Below are positions 26,601 to 35,991 of a stretch of DNA of 64,000 nt, piece by piece. The first letter of the stretch is position 1; the number at the start of each line of letters is the position of its first letter. The stretch spans positions 7,489,315 through 7,553,314 of the forward strand of contig CM035357.1 in assembly GCA_020137815.1 (NCBI GenBank). The letters are read 5' to 3'. The translations under genes were made by a program, and so were the position numbers. The notes below the pieces were generated by a model. The model saw nothing but the letters and a program-made list of their open reading frames with translations. It was not told the origin of the DNA and made no database searches. This stretch comes from Hormiphora californensis (Eukaryota > Ctenophora > Tentaculata > Cydippida > Pleurobrachiidae).

Positions 26601-29389
26601 GAGGCCCCTTAAGGCCCCCTAGAAACCCCTAAAGGCCCCTAAAAGCCCCCTAGCGACCACTAAAGGCCCCCAGAGGCCCCTAGAGGCCCCCTAGAGACCC
26701 CTAAAGGCCCCTAGAGGCCCCTAGAGGACCCTAGAGGCCCCTAGAGGACCCTAAAAGCCCCCTAGAGACCCCTAAAGGCCCCTTAAGGCCCCCTAGAGGC
26801 CCCTAGAAGCCCCTAGAGGACCCTAGAGGCCCCTAAAGGCCCCCTAGAGGCCCCTAAAAGCCCCTAGAGGCCCCTAAAAGCCCTTAACCCTTTGGGGACG
26901 ATAAGCCCCCTGTCGACAGAATTCTCTAAAACTTTCTGGAGACACTCACTTTGAATCTACTTGAACGCAGGAAAAGGAATTTTGGTTCTACCACCTGTAT
27001 TTCTATTGGGTCGCCTGTGACCCAATCGTCCCCTAACGCTAAAATAGGAATTGAGATTTTGCCGCTATTTTGCCCGATAACTCGAAAACCACTCTCTTTA
27101 GACCCTATGTTTGTTCACAACACTTATATAAACCCGGCCATTCTGCACAGTTTGCACACCCTATGGGCCTCTCTATCTCATCTGTAGCCGATTTGAGAAT
27201 TTCAAAATTGGCCGAGATGAAAAATTTTCTGAAGGAGCACGGATCTCAAAATTTTTTTCATCGACTCCCTAAGATGTTGAGATAACAATTATGGAGTCGG
27301 CTAGTCGCTAGCACCTATTTGAAAAATGCCGTTTTAGACTTTTATCGGGGGCCATTCCTTTAGAAATGCTCGTAAAATGCAAATTCCTGTTTTAGCGTTA
27401 GGGGACGATTGGGTCACAGGTGACCCAGCACTTTGAAGGCCTCTGAGAGGCACAAAATTTGGAATATCACCCTGAAACTTTACCCCGGGGTAAAATACAC
27501 ACTTTTCTTGCATTTTCCAAGTCCATTTTAAGTATACTCGTACCAATTTTGAGATATGGCCATTAAACTACCCATTTTGCCTACCAAATGCACTGTTTTA
27601 GCCCTGTTTTCCAAAGTCGACAACTTCAGAGGCTCAAAACGACCTCAAAATGCTAGAAAAATGTATGGTTCAACCCTGGAAACGATTTAAAACTTTCAAA
27701 TATGGTCTAGAAAGACGCTATATGGGTTCAAAGATGTGGGTCACCTGTGACCCAATCGTCTCCAAAGGGCTAAAGGCCCCCTAGAGGCCCCTAAAAGCCC
27801 CTAGAGGCCCCAAGAGGCCCCTAAAGGCCCCCAGAGGCCCAAATCAAGAAGAAAACATAAAATATGGGGCCAGAAATCACTCAAACTTGCTGATTTATCG
27901 CAAAAATAAGGTGACCCGAATTAGCCGCTTTGCCTGTGACCCGAATTACAAACATGACCCGAATTAGACACACTGTTTTATGACGTCATTTTGGTAAATC
28001 AATAATGACGTAATTCCTTCAAAAACTTAGCCAATAAGTGCTGAATTATCCCATTGGATAAAATCATATGTTTTCTTCTCGAAAAAATTCCGCAAATTCA
28101 CGGGAATACCAATTGAATCCAAAATCGGGAAATGAACGATATTCCGTATTTCAAATTTTCCCGCCAAATCTTGTTACATTAGAATGGCCCGAATTACAAA
28201 CAAGTGACCCGAATTACCAACTGACCCGAATTACCCCCTCCTACCCTACTGTTTGAACTTTTTTTTGACTTTTTAAAAAGTTTTTTATCGCACTCAAATG
28301 AGTCCCAATGTGTCAAACCCCAGTTTTGTGACTCATCATTTCATAGGCAAAATAAGTTTCCTCGATTCTATGAAATTAGCCAATTTAGCCTAGTTAACCT
28401 TAAGTTTATGAGTTAAGAAAGTTTATACAAACTGTTTTAAAGCCTTAATTATTGTAAATTAACACTTTAAAGTACGTAAAGCTATTAAAAAGATATGGTA
28501 TACTTTGGTATACTTTGGTACCTTCCACATATTTTTTTGGAATTTTCCATATGCCAAAGTATACCAAAGTATACCAAAGTATACCATGGGAACCCCCCCG
28601 CCCTAGCCCTCTCTCTTCCTTGTTGTAACCCCCTAATAACCACCACCCATCTTCCTGTAACCCACTCTCTCTACCTGCAGGTACTGTTACGTTGTTGTAA
28701 CCCCCATCTCTGCACAGGTGCTGTTACCCACCCCAGAGGATGACGACAGGAGAAACTTCTACAGAGAAGGACCTGGTCCCCGTGGTGGCCCTGAAAACAA
28801 CCATCATCATCATCAGCACCATGGAGGCCACCGTGGGAACAACAGAGGTGGAAACGTGGGCTTCTTCCGTGGTCGAGGGAGAGGCGGACCCAGGGGAGGG
28901 AGAGGAGGAGGAGGGCTTGGACGGTATAACAATAACAACAATGACAGAAGGGGCAGTCCTCCTCCAAGGAGGGAACCACCCCAACCACTCCTACAACCGG
29001 GTTGGAACCTACCTAAACCACCCCTGCAGGCACCACCCCCTGATGGTACTATTCCAGCTGGTATTCCCTTCCAACAAGACGACTTTGTACCACTAGGAGG
29101 AGGAGGGGGAGGTAGTCCATACCTCCAGAGACCACCACCTCCCCCACCCCCACCTAGGGTGATGGAACAACCGGAGGCAATAGTCCATGCAGCCCGGGAT
29201 CCACGGTTAAAGATGGTCCAACAGAGTACCCCTGACCAAGTTGGAGGTAGTGGGTCTGCTGATTCATCTCCAGCCTCAACACCTCCCCCACCACCACCAC
29301 CCCCTCCACAACAACCCCCAGCAGCCAGTAACCCATCACTTGCCGACATGTTCAAGAGTCTGGACCCCACTGCCAGCCCCTTCGGTTGA
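23015..29389 (+). CDS. CCCH zinc-finger protein, ZC3H4/ZC3H6 (Suppressor of sable) family
   Basis: Seven exons, 23015-23278, 23955-24101, 24401-24532, 24650-24758, 24922-25031, 25182-25397 and 28718-29389, close in phase and give 549 residues. The N-terminus is acidic (LSEGEIPSEGSDEGELPDSE). Three CCCH fingers follow: CKFFQKGYCKEGSDCPYMH, CKYFMKNVPC...CAYMH and CKYFHLRGFCYNDQECRFSH, the last opening with the family hallmark EFPCKYF. The C-terminal part has a DRG-rich stretch with a short RS segment, an RGG-rich region, Pro runs and DPRLKM, a motif shared with ZC3H4/6. In flies and mammals this family restrains transcription of non-coding RNA in the nucleus. The last intron is 3.3 kb because of nested transposons. 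The fifth exon has a duplicated acceptor (24865). An AATAAA lies at 29637. Confidence 0.88.
23574..23683. repeat. (CT)n microsatellite
   Basis: A CT tract in the first intron of the CCCH gene, preceded by a short (GT)n at about 23421-23448. Confidence 0.9.
24865..24921 (+). repeat. Duplicated splice acceptor of the third zinc-finger exon
   Basis: The exon start GTGAATTCCCCTGCAAGTAT and its acceptor recur 57 bp upstream. Using the upstream acceptor adds exactly 19 codons in frame (half a CCCH finger), with no stop. This is an alternative 3' splice site that would make a viable protein. Confidence 0.8.
25771..25839 (+). other. tRNA-derived SINE-like remnant
   Basis: A good Pol III B box (GGTTCAATTCC, 25812-25822) lies downstream of a poor A-box-like stretch and is followed by a T run. 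No acceptor stem forms, so it is not a functional tRNA. Confidence 0.3.
26240..26887. repeat. CCCTAGAGGCC minisatellite
   Basis: About 55 units of 11-13 bp of the type CCCCTAGAGG, with variants such as CCTAAAGG. The array resumes at 27774-27840, on the far side of the innermost element, so it predates that insertion. Confidence 0.92.
26888..27769. mobile_element. Innermost element, piggyBac-like with TTAA
   Basis: Ends CCCTTTGGGGACGAT and its inverted form (one mismatch) bound 882 bp. TTAA precedes the left end and CTAA follows the right end, a one-base decay of a TTAA site. An inner inverted pair contains TGTGACCCAATCGTCCCC. There is no transposase. Confidence 0.65.
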
Positions 29390-29636
29390 AGAGAGAACTG
29401 AAAGTGATATGTGATCCAACTGTGTGATGTGATCCAACTGTGATATCTCTGTAGCTGTTTCTGTTGCTGCCAATTGGATCGGGACATTGAGAAAGGGAAA
29501 GACTGACAAAAAGGAGAGCGACAAATTTAACAATTTGAATTTTTTATTAGCTTGTCAGTGTGTTTCATAGGTGTTTTATACTATAAAATGATAACCCCAT
29601 GTGTGCGTGTATTGAAGGTCACAGTGTGTGCTGTAT

Positions 29637-29642
29637 AATAAA
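29637..29642 (+). terminator. Poly(A) signal of the CCCH gene
   Basis: AATAAA lies 248 bases after the stop at 29389 in an AT-rich 3' flank. Confidence 0.7.
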
Positions 29643-29860
29643 TACATGTCAAACATTGATCAAGAAACTGCTTTTATGGTAACGAAAACCACGCCTTTTT
29701 TACTTTAATAATTACCACTCCAACTGGCAATTAGTAATTGCCTCTCCAATTAACCCTTCCAGCCGGATTGTACTCCCAATATAAGGAGCCCCCCCCCCCC
29801 CCTAATAAATGAGTCCCCCTCTTACATCTAATCTATAACCACTCATTCTCTTAATAGGGT

Positions 29861-32083
29861 ATGATTTCCCTTACCGAATCTCTCCTCAATGAGATATGGG
29901 ATATGTCTTCCCTTCAAGAATCTCCCACCCCAAAGAAAAGAGGGTCCCCGGCAGAGAAAATAGGATCCCCTCCGCCATCTCTAGTCCGGCACCAGGCCAC
30001 ACCTCGGACACCCCTCAACCGCTCTCATCTCACCTCACCCATAAGTGCCAGTCGATCTAACAAATTAGGGTGCAAACGGAGGTTGCTGGATAACCCCCTC
30101 TCCACTTCTTCACCCCTGCGAATGGAGAAGAAATCTCTTTCTGAGCTGTTTCAAAACCGTCTCACTGATACACCCGTGACTGCCAGTGCCGTCCCACTTC
30201 CGGTCATCTGTGAGAGGGAAAAGGAAAATCAAACTCCTGCTATTATATCCTCCCCTCCTCGGAGCAAGATCTTGCTTCCGTATAATCCTGACCAATATCC
30301 AGGTATACTTGAAGGCAGTTTAGTAGTTGATAGACATAGCGTCATATTTCTGGGGCAGTGCCAGAAAATTGTAGAGCTAAATCAATTTAGTGTGTTGGTA
30401 ACCTTCAATTCTTCCCCAATCTCTCTCACCCCTATCTCTACCCCCTCTAGGTTCCCTGTTTGGTCTGGATCCCGTTCACTGGGCTACATTTCCTCTAACC
30501 ACCGAGACTCTGGCCAGGATGAGAAGATCAGACACAGATCCTGACACATTTGTTATATCAAATCATCCTCTGAGAATAGTGGAATTGTGTGGTTTTGTTA
30601 CCGGTGGGTTGTTTGTTTGTTTGTCTGTTTGGTTGTTTGTTTGTTTATTTGTTTCTTTGGTTGTGTGTGTGTGTGTATGTGTTTCTTTGTTTTTTATTTG
30701 TTTGTTTGAGTGTCTGTAATTCCTTTGTTTGACTGTCTGGCTTCTACATCCCTATCTGTTAACCCCTCTCTCTATCCCCATGTAGAGGTACAGAAATGGA
30801 GTGGGAGAGTTAGGGTGACGCTAGATGACACAAAGGGAGCAGTTAACTGTGTTCGGTGGGGTGATGATTGGGAAGTGTACAGTTGGTGATATTATCTCAG
30901 TACGGGGTGTTATAAAGACGTTTAGAGAGGAAATAGAGATAAGAGTGTACAGGGTTGTTAACCAGGTATGTTATGTTAACACACATCACCCTAGTTACCA
31001 CTACTGTTACCGTTTTGTTATCTTTTTATCATTTTCTCTTTATTTCCAGACAGATCTAAACAAGCTCACCTGTACACTTCCTACGAGCCAAGCAGTTGCT
31101 AAGTTTCATGCTTAGCACACCGTTCGTTATTGAATGAAAAAGAGCAGATAGTGAAAGATATGGAGGGGAAAATTGAGCGATCAATTATTGCCAATATCAT
31201 GGCTCAAGGTACGTTGATTAACTAATTGATCAGTTTCTTGAATCCAATTAAATATCATGTTTCCTAATCATTCTCCCCCTCCTTTCAGGATCAATTAAAG
31301 ACCCTGAAAAGTTGAATAGACCTTCCTAACATGAAGTTTTGGACATCCTCGATTGAGGCGCTGACAAGTATCCGCCCCTCCCTCATCCTATCTCGAGTGT
31401 ATTCCCGTGTCAGCGGACAGGTAAACATCACCACGCAACTAGCATAGCATCACGCGCACCTTTTACAATGCGCACAGTTGCCAGCACTGTGCGCGCACGA
31501 TGTATCATGTGCTCAGAAATGGCAGATTTAAGGCTGTCACATGGGTTGGTTTGTCTGCTGAAGGCCTTGTCTCATATAAGACCGTCCTCTCCGCACCGGG
31601 CCGAAGGCCCGGTGCGGCTACGTGAGGCCGCGTAGCATCGAGGTTGCGCGATGTACAGTCAGTGTCTGACAATGAAGGCCCGTTTCGCGTCGGAGTCTTT
31701 GGTGAGACCTATTCTCTGACTAGCCTACACAATTCATGCTCCGACCCTATCTGAAATCTGTTTTTTACAGGAGGGAAGTTTGGCTAAAAGACAAGGGGAC
31801 ATCCGGAAAGTGATCATGGAACATCTGAAATCATACGGGGTGGTAAGTGAACTATTAATTTCCCGGCTCTAGTTCAATTTATCAATATCACAATCGTTTA
31901 GAATGACAGTCTAAATAGGTACGTTTATTTTAACGAATGTTCCCCACACAGTTATATTCGGGTGATCTGCTTGCTAGTGGACGGTACTCAGAATCAGATG
32001 TGGCGATGATTATCGATTCTCTTCTATCCTCTGGAGATATATACGAGTGTGATAGCAGCGTATACGCCCTGTTTCAACCCTGA
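29861..32083 (+). CDS. STN1-like CST-complex protein with N-terminal extension; three frame breaks
   Basis: Proposed exons: 29861-30302, 30451-30603, 30786-30965, 31050-31208, 31289-31420, 31771-31842, 31952-32083. Exons 2-3 match STN1: GLDPVHWATFPL, NHPLRIVELCGFVT, then the OB-fold strands VTLDDTKGAVNCVRW and CTVGDIISVRGVIKTFREE. The last two exons read as a winged-helix end (LLSSGDIYECDSSVYALF). STN1 acts with CTC1 and TEN1 at telomeres and in Pol-alpha fill-in. Exon 1 adds 147 residues rich in SP/TP pairs with a KEN motif (REKENQTP) that I do not know from STN1. The frame shifts by one base near 30870 (in a GGG run), 31110 and 31328. Either the sequence has indel errors, exons are missed, or the gene is decaying. 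Identity is fairly sure; integrity is not. Confidence 0.7.
30607..30716. repeat. GTTT-rich and GT microsatellite
   Basis: Impure TTTG units and a (GT)8 stretch lie directly after the exon 2 donor of the STN1-like gene. Confidence 0.8.
31591..31617. other. GC-rich perfect hairpin
   Basis: CCGCACCGGGCC, then GAA, then GGCCCGGTGCGG form a 12-bp stem with a 3-base loop inside an intron. Function is unknown. Confidence 0.6.
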
Positions 32084-32306
32084 TAACCCTCCTGCATGTG
32101 AAATGAATATGCAATCATTCTACAACACCAATCGTTGAAAAAGGAACTGTATTTGACCTGTATTTGAACACTTATTAACTGAGGACAGACTTCTATGTTT
32201 TATACTTTTTTGTTCATGTTTAATAGTTGGTGTTTGTGTAAATTATGTATAGAAAGTTTGGTATATTGAGAGACACTGGGTGTGTTATTATTCTAGGACA
32301 TTCCGG

Positions 32307-32312
32307 AATAAA
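32307..32312 (+). terminator. Poly(A) signal of the STN1-like gene
   Basis: AATAAA lies 224 bases after the stop codon at 32081-32083. Confidence 0.65.
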
Positions 32313-32510
32313 AACAGGTATTTACGATAGAGAGAAGTTCCGTGTTTATTTTAAATTCCAATCCCAGATGAATTGGTGAAACTGAGTGGTACCTCTACTT
32401 TTTGTATGGGACTTTTTATATTTATTGAAGCATTTTAGAAGTGTGTTTATATTATTGTTTGCTCCCAAAGCTTGCAGAAGATACGTTTCATGATTTCTTC
32501 AACAATCCCA

Positions 32511-32769
32511 AGTTTATGTAGATCACGTGACATACACACGTGACAAATGAAGGGGGCAGTTCCAAACATGAACAAAAAGGCCAACGGTGAACGGACAAGG
32601 ATGTCAGATATAGGAACGATGAAGTCATGAAAAAAGGGACAGGGATCCAATTGGGGGTTTGGATTCCCAACCACCAATTGGATCCCTGTCCCTTCACCCT
32701 TGGCCTTTTTGTTTATGTTTGGAGCTGCCCCCTTCATTTGTCACGTGGGTCACGTGATCTACATAAACT
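32511..32769. repeat. Fold-back element
   Basis: Arms start AGTTTATGTAGATCACGTGA on each strand and continue through GGGACAGGGATCCAATTGG to the centre near 32660. The whole 259 bp can fold on itself. No target duplication is evident. Confidence 0.75.
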
Positions 32770-32779
32770 AATTCCACTT

Positions 32780-33560
32780 GAAAACAGGATGGGAAGGGGA
32801 GGGGACGAGAATCCAATTGTTTGTCTTTCTCTCGGTCGTTTGTAGTACTGAATTTGTGATTCCTATTGTTGTAGAAAAAGTTGTTGAGAGTTCTTGCTTG
32901 TAGATAGAGGGGGAGTAGAGAGAGGGAACAGTAAACAGAACTAGATACAATGGGGTCCTGCAATGGGGGTTTGTAGGAACAACTTATATTGTTGACTATA
33001 TATACCTACTTCTGGGCGTTTATCTTCAGCCTATTCCCATATTCAGGCTATCGGATATAACATATATTACGAATGACATGCGAATTGGCAAATTAAACCC
33101 TGGAGTAGGTATCTATATCTAGGCTTGTTATAATGAGGGTGGGAACTGGGAAGTAGACCGAGTGTTGAGAAGAGCTACTCCATCTAGTCCGTCTGTTGCT
33201 GTATGTACAAACTCCCAATTCGAACCCCCCTAAAAAGGCATGAACAATGAACTGAAAATGGAGGAGCTGCAACCTTCAACCTCAATTGGGACGCCAGGCC
33301 AGTCAGGCATGTTGCCAAGCACTCACATTCAGAATCTCGGTTAGTGCGCGCAGCCCACACACCGCGCAGCAGTATTCCTCTTTCTGTTCCACTCAATGTG
33401 ACACTGCTGTACTTTAAACACATCGACCCCCGCGCGCGAGCAGATTCGTAGCTGTACCCAAGTTACCATGTCAACCAAAAGTCAAAAGTGCCAGTTTTTC
33501 GAAAGTGCTGTCCCAACAGTTTAAATGGGGAATCTCACACATACACGGGCAGAACTCGGT
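32780..33560. other. Intergenic, no gene recognised
   Basis: No exon chain, RNA gene or repeat family is apparent here. Confidence 0.45.
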
Positions 33561-33566
33561 TAAGGA

Positions 33567-33763
33567 GAGATTAATTAGTATTCTGAATAATGAGTTCAGA
33601 GCAAGAATTAAATAGGGAAGAAAATCGAAAAATACTGGGTTTGACCGGGAATTGAACCAGGGACCTCCAGAGAGACATGCTCGGAGCTATAAACCACTCA
33701 GCTACCAAACCCTATAATAGGGTTCTTGCTCTGAACTCATTATTCAGAATACTAATTAATCTC
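33567..33763. mobile_element. Short element with 40-bp inverted arms around a tRNA-like sequence
   Basis: Near-perfect inverted arms contain ATTAATTAGTATTCTGAATA and TGAGTTCAGAGCAAGAA. The tRNA-like stretch at 33637-33712 lies between them. No target duplication was found. Confidence 0.65.
33637..33712 (-). tRNA. tRNA-like gene or pseudogene, anticodon position TGT
   Basis: On the minus strand an acceptor stem (GGTTTGG with TCAAACC, one GU pair), a 4-bp D stem with a good A box (TAGCTGAGTGG), and a T arm with B box GGTTCAATTCC can be folded. The anticodon loop would read CATGTCT, placing TGT (Thr) at 34-36, but base 33 is A rather than T. The anticodon and T stems each have one mismatch. It is more likely a tRNA-derived pseudogene than a working tRNA. 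Confidence 0.45.
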
Positions 33764-33976
33764 CAACTAAAGCCACATATTTTCAGATGGTACAGCGATG
33801 TCACCTTACCACCATCACCAAAGACATTCGATAGTAGCATATCACTTTCCCGATCCTCTCACCCCTTCCCCAGAGTAAGCAAGATTTTTTCTTATTGAAC
33901 ACATCTTGGCAAAACAAGACTTTATCAAACTTTCTTTGACAGTGGAAGGTTCGCTAAGCCGATCGGTAGTGACGTG

Positions 33977-34939
33977 ATGGATCAGTTTGTGTTTCCAAGC
34001 GACTACAACACAGCTTTTGCAAACTACGACAACCACAACCAAGGGTACTATCATGGCCCTCAACCAACCGTGCCATTCCCATCGCCCGCTCCCTCGCAGA
34101 GTGCTTTCACATACGAGCCAGGTACAAAACCATATTGGGGCTCAACATTATACCCAACATTGGACTGGTAGGGTGGGAGAATTATCACCATTCTGTAACT
34201 CCCGGTCAGTTTCAGATATAACCATGCCGGCTCAACAGACACAACAACATCCCACACAACAACAAGGGTACGAGCCTCCCATCAAGAAACCAAGATCTAA
34301 AAGCAGTACTAAGAAGTCGGGGCGAAGTTGGAAGAAGGATGATGAACAGAAAAGGGTTACAGACATCAAAACATGCTTATTAGAACATCACAAAGGTATT
34401 TTGTGAGTCAGTTAGTGTTTGTGTGTAGTGATGTGCCTGGTAGACTCTCCCAGGCATAGGACCTACCTTGATGGGCATTGTTCGTGTTTTCTAGTAACGT
34501 TGACTGTTAACTGTCAGTATCGGTCAGTACCTAGTTGAGCAACATAACAGTGTTATGACAACTATTCCCTCTACAGCGGGAAGTGAGGAGATATGGAGGA
34601 AGGGTGGTGAACCTAAAAAGAAGCACAAAGCCAGTCAAACAACCTATAAATATCCAATTCAGTTGTCTTCTGAGGAGGAGTTTACCTCTCTTGCAATTCT
34701 ACTACACATCTTCAGGTAGGGAGTTGCTTGCATTGTTCTATCCTTTCGCTGCACAAAACATGGCCGCCTGCCTTTTTCGAGTTTCGACCCTCTCACTCCG
34801 CGACCCTGAGACCATATCTCTGTGCCTCGGGTTAGAACATAACAAGTGCACACTGTATGGTGATTATAACGACATCTCCCTCTCTCTCAGTAATGAAGCC
34901 ACGGTGAACTCAGGGAAGTGGTATAGGAGCGGGGGATAG
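33977..34939 (+). CDS. Unrecognised 170-residue protein, four exons
   Basis: Exons 33977-34121, 34216-34395, 34577-34715 and 34891-34939 have good GT..AG borders and matching phases (1, 1, 2). The start is an ATG after a purine-poor leader. The N-terminal 48 residues are rich in Tyr, Asn, Pro and Gln. The middle is Gln-rich, followed by a basic stretch (KKPRSKSSTKKSGRSWKK) that could serve as a nuclear signal. The C-terminal part alternates Lys-rich and Glu/Ser-rich segments. I see no signal peptide, membrane segment or known domain. A small nuclear protein is plausible, but no function can be assigned. The exon chain itself is well supported by phase. Confidence 0.6.
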
Positions 34940-35300
34940 CGGGGGATCTAAATAATTTATTGAGTTATCGTTGTGTAAAGATTTCCTTTTTAACAGTTTT
35001 TAGAAATGTTTGTTTTACTTGTTCGACAATCTAAGGATGAGCAAGTTTTAACTGCTATTACTAGTTTGATTTGGGGAAGAGAACTAATATAATATTGTAC
35101 AATGAACACCAACCAAAAGTTTCTCTACTGATTGTTCATGATCGTCGTCAATTGAAAAACCCTCCTGCCCGTTTCCTCAAAAGAACGATATATTTGACAA
35201 TCCATCGGCCTTTCTTGTTTCCCTGGCAGAGTTGATAGTCCTGAAATAACGAGATGTTAAGGGTACTACCCGCATCCTCCATATCCTTAAATCGATAGTG
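34940..35300. other. Intergenic, no gene recognised
   Basis: AT-rich sequence between two genes; it may contain the 3' UTR of the gene ending at 34939, but no AATAAA is evident. Confidence 0.4.
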
Positions 35301-35301
35301 T

Positions 35302-35612
35302 TTACGCAGTGTTTACGCAGTGAATACATAGTGAATACGCAGTGAATACAGAGCGAATACGCAGTGAATGCAGAGCGAATGCAGAGCGAATACGCAAGTA
35401 ATACGCAGTGAATACGCCGTGGTTCCAGAGTGAATACGCAGTGAATGCAGAGTGAATACGCAATCATTGGGGATATCCTACCAGAACTGTTTACGCAGTG
35501 AATACAGAGTGAATACGCAGTGAATACAGAGCGAATACGCAGTGAATGCAGAGCGAATACGCAATCATTGGTAATATCCTACCAGAACTAGAATGCCGTA
35601 AATACGCAGTGA
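35302..35612. repeat. Tandem repeat of GAATACGCAGT/GAATACAGAGC units
   Basis: About 25 units of 11 bp alternate between GAATACGCAGT and GAATGCAGAGC types. The sequence AATCATTGG(G/T)(G/A)ATATCCTACCA interrupts them twice, so there is also a longer repeat period. Confidence 0.85.
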
Positions 35613-35991
35613 TAGAAAAATTGGACATTGTTGCTACAACCCGAAAAAAAGTGGTTTAAGATCTAAAATGCTACAATCAATATCAAACCATCTCTATATA
35701 TTGTGCCACAGCAGCACCTCCCATTCTTACCCTCTAAATTGCTGTTTCTGTTCCAATATATGATCCAGCATGTCGAGGGGGGGGGGGGCAGTATGTCGTC
35801 TTAAAACAACCTGAAACACAACTTGCCAAGCAAACATAGTTTACAAAAGGTTAGCATGGGTGTACTTAGATGGGGGTGTGCGTGTGTGACGTTTGAAACT
35901 CTGTGATTACGTGAAATGGAAAAAATGAACACAAAATGATATCTCTCATATAAAATCTCCTTCGGCGGTCTTGGGCGGTCTGACGCTCAGA

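Larger units (their letters stand above)
25868..28246. mobile_element. Middle transposon, TA target sites
   Basis: Inverted ends read GGGTAGG(C/A)GGGGGTAATT and are flanked by TA. Many subterminal copies of GACCCGAATTAC in both orientations resemble transposase-binding arrays. It is inserted in the element at 25517-28589 and is itself interrupted at 26888-27769. No open transposase frame is left. Confidence 0.75.
25517..28589. mobile_element. Outer transposon in the CCCH intron, poly-G ends, 8-bp duplication
   Basis: Inverted ends begin GGGGGGGTTCCCATGG and continue into repeats of TATACTTTGG. The 8 bp GCCCTAGC flank both sides (25509-25516 and 28590-28597). The element is 3073 bp, mostly made of two further elements inserted in it. 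It has no transposase. Family is uncertain; 8-bp duplications occur in hAT and P-type elements. Confidence 0.85.

Noticed and set aside
26240-26887. Regularly spaced repeats considered as a CRISPR array
   Set aside because: Units are 11-13 bp with no unique spacers; this is a minisatellite in an animal intron.
35302-35612. Repeated GAATACGCAGT units considered as a regulatory site cluster
   Set aside because: The units are contiguous and degenerate, so a plain tandem repeat is the simpler account.
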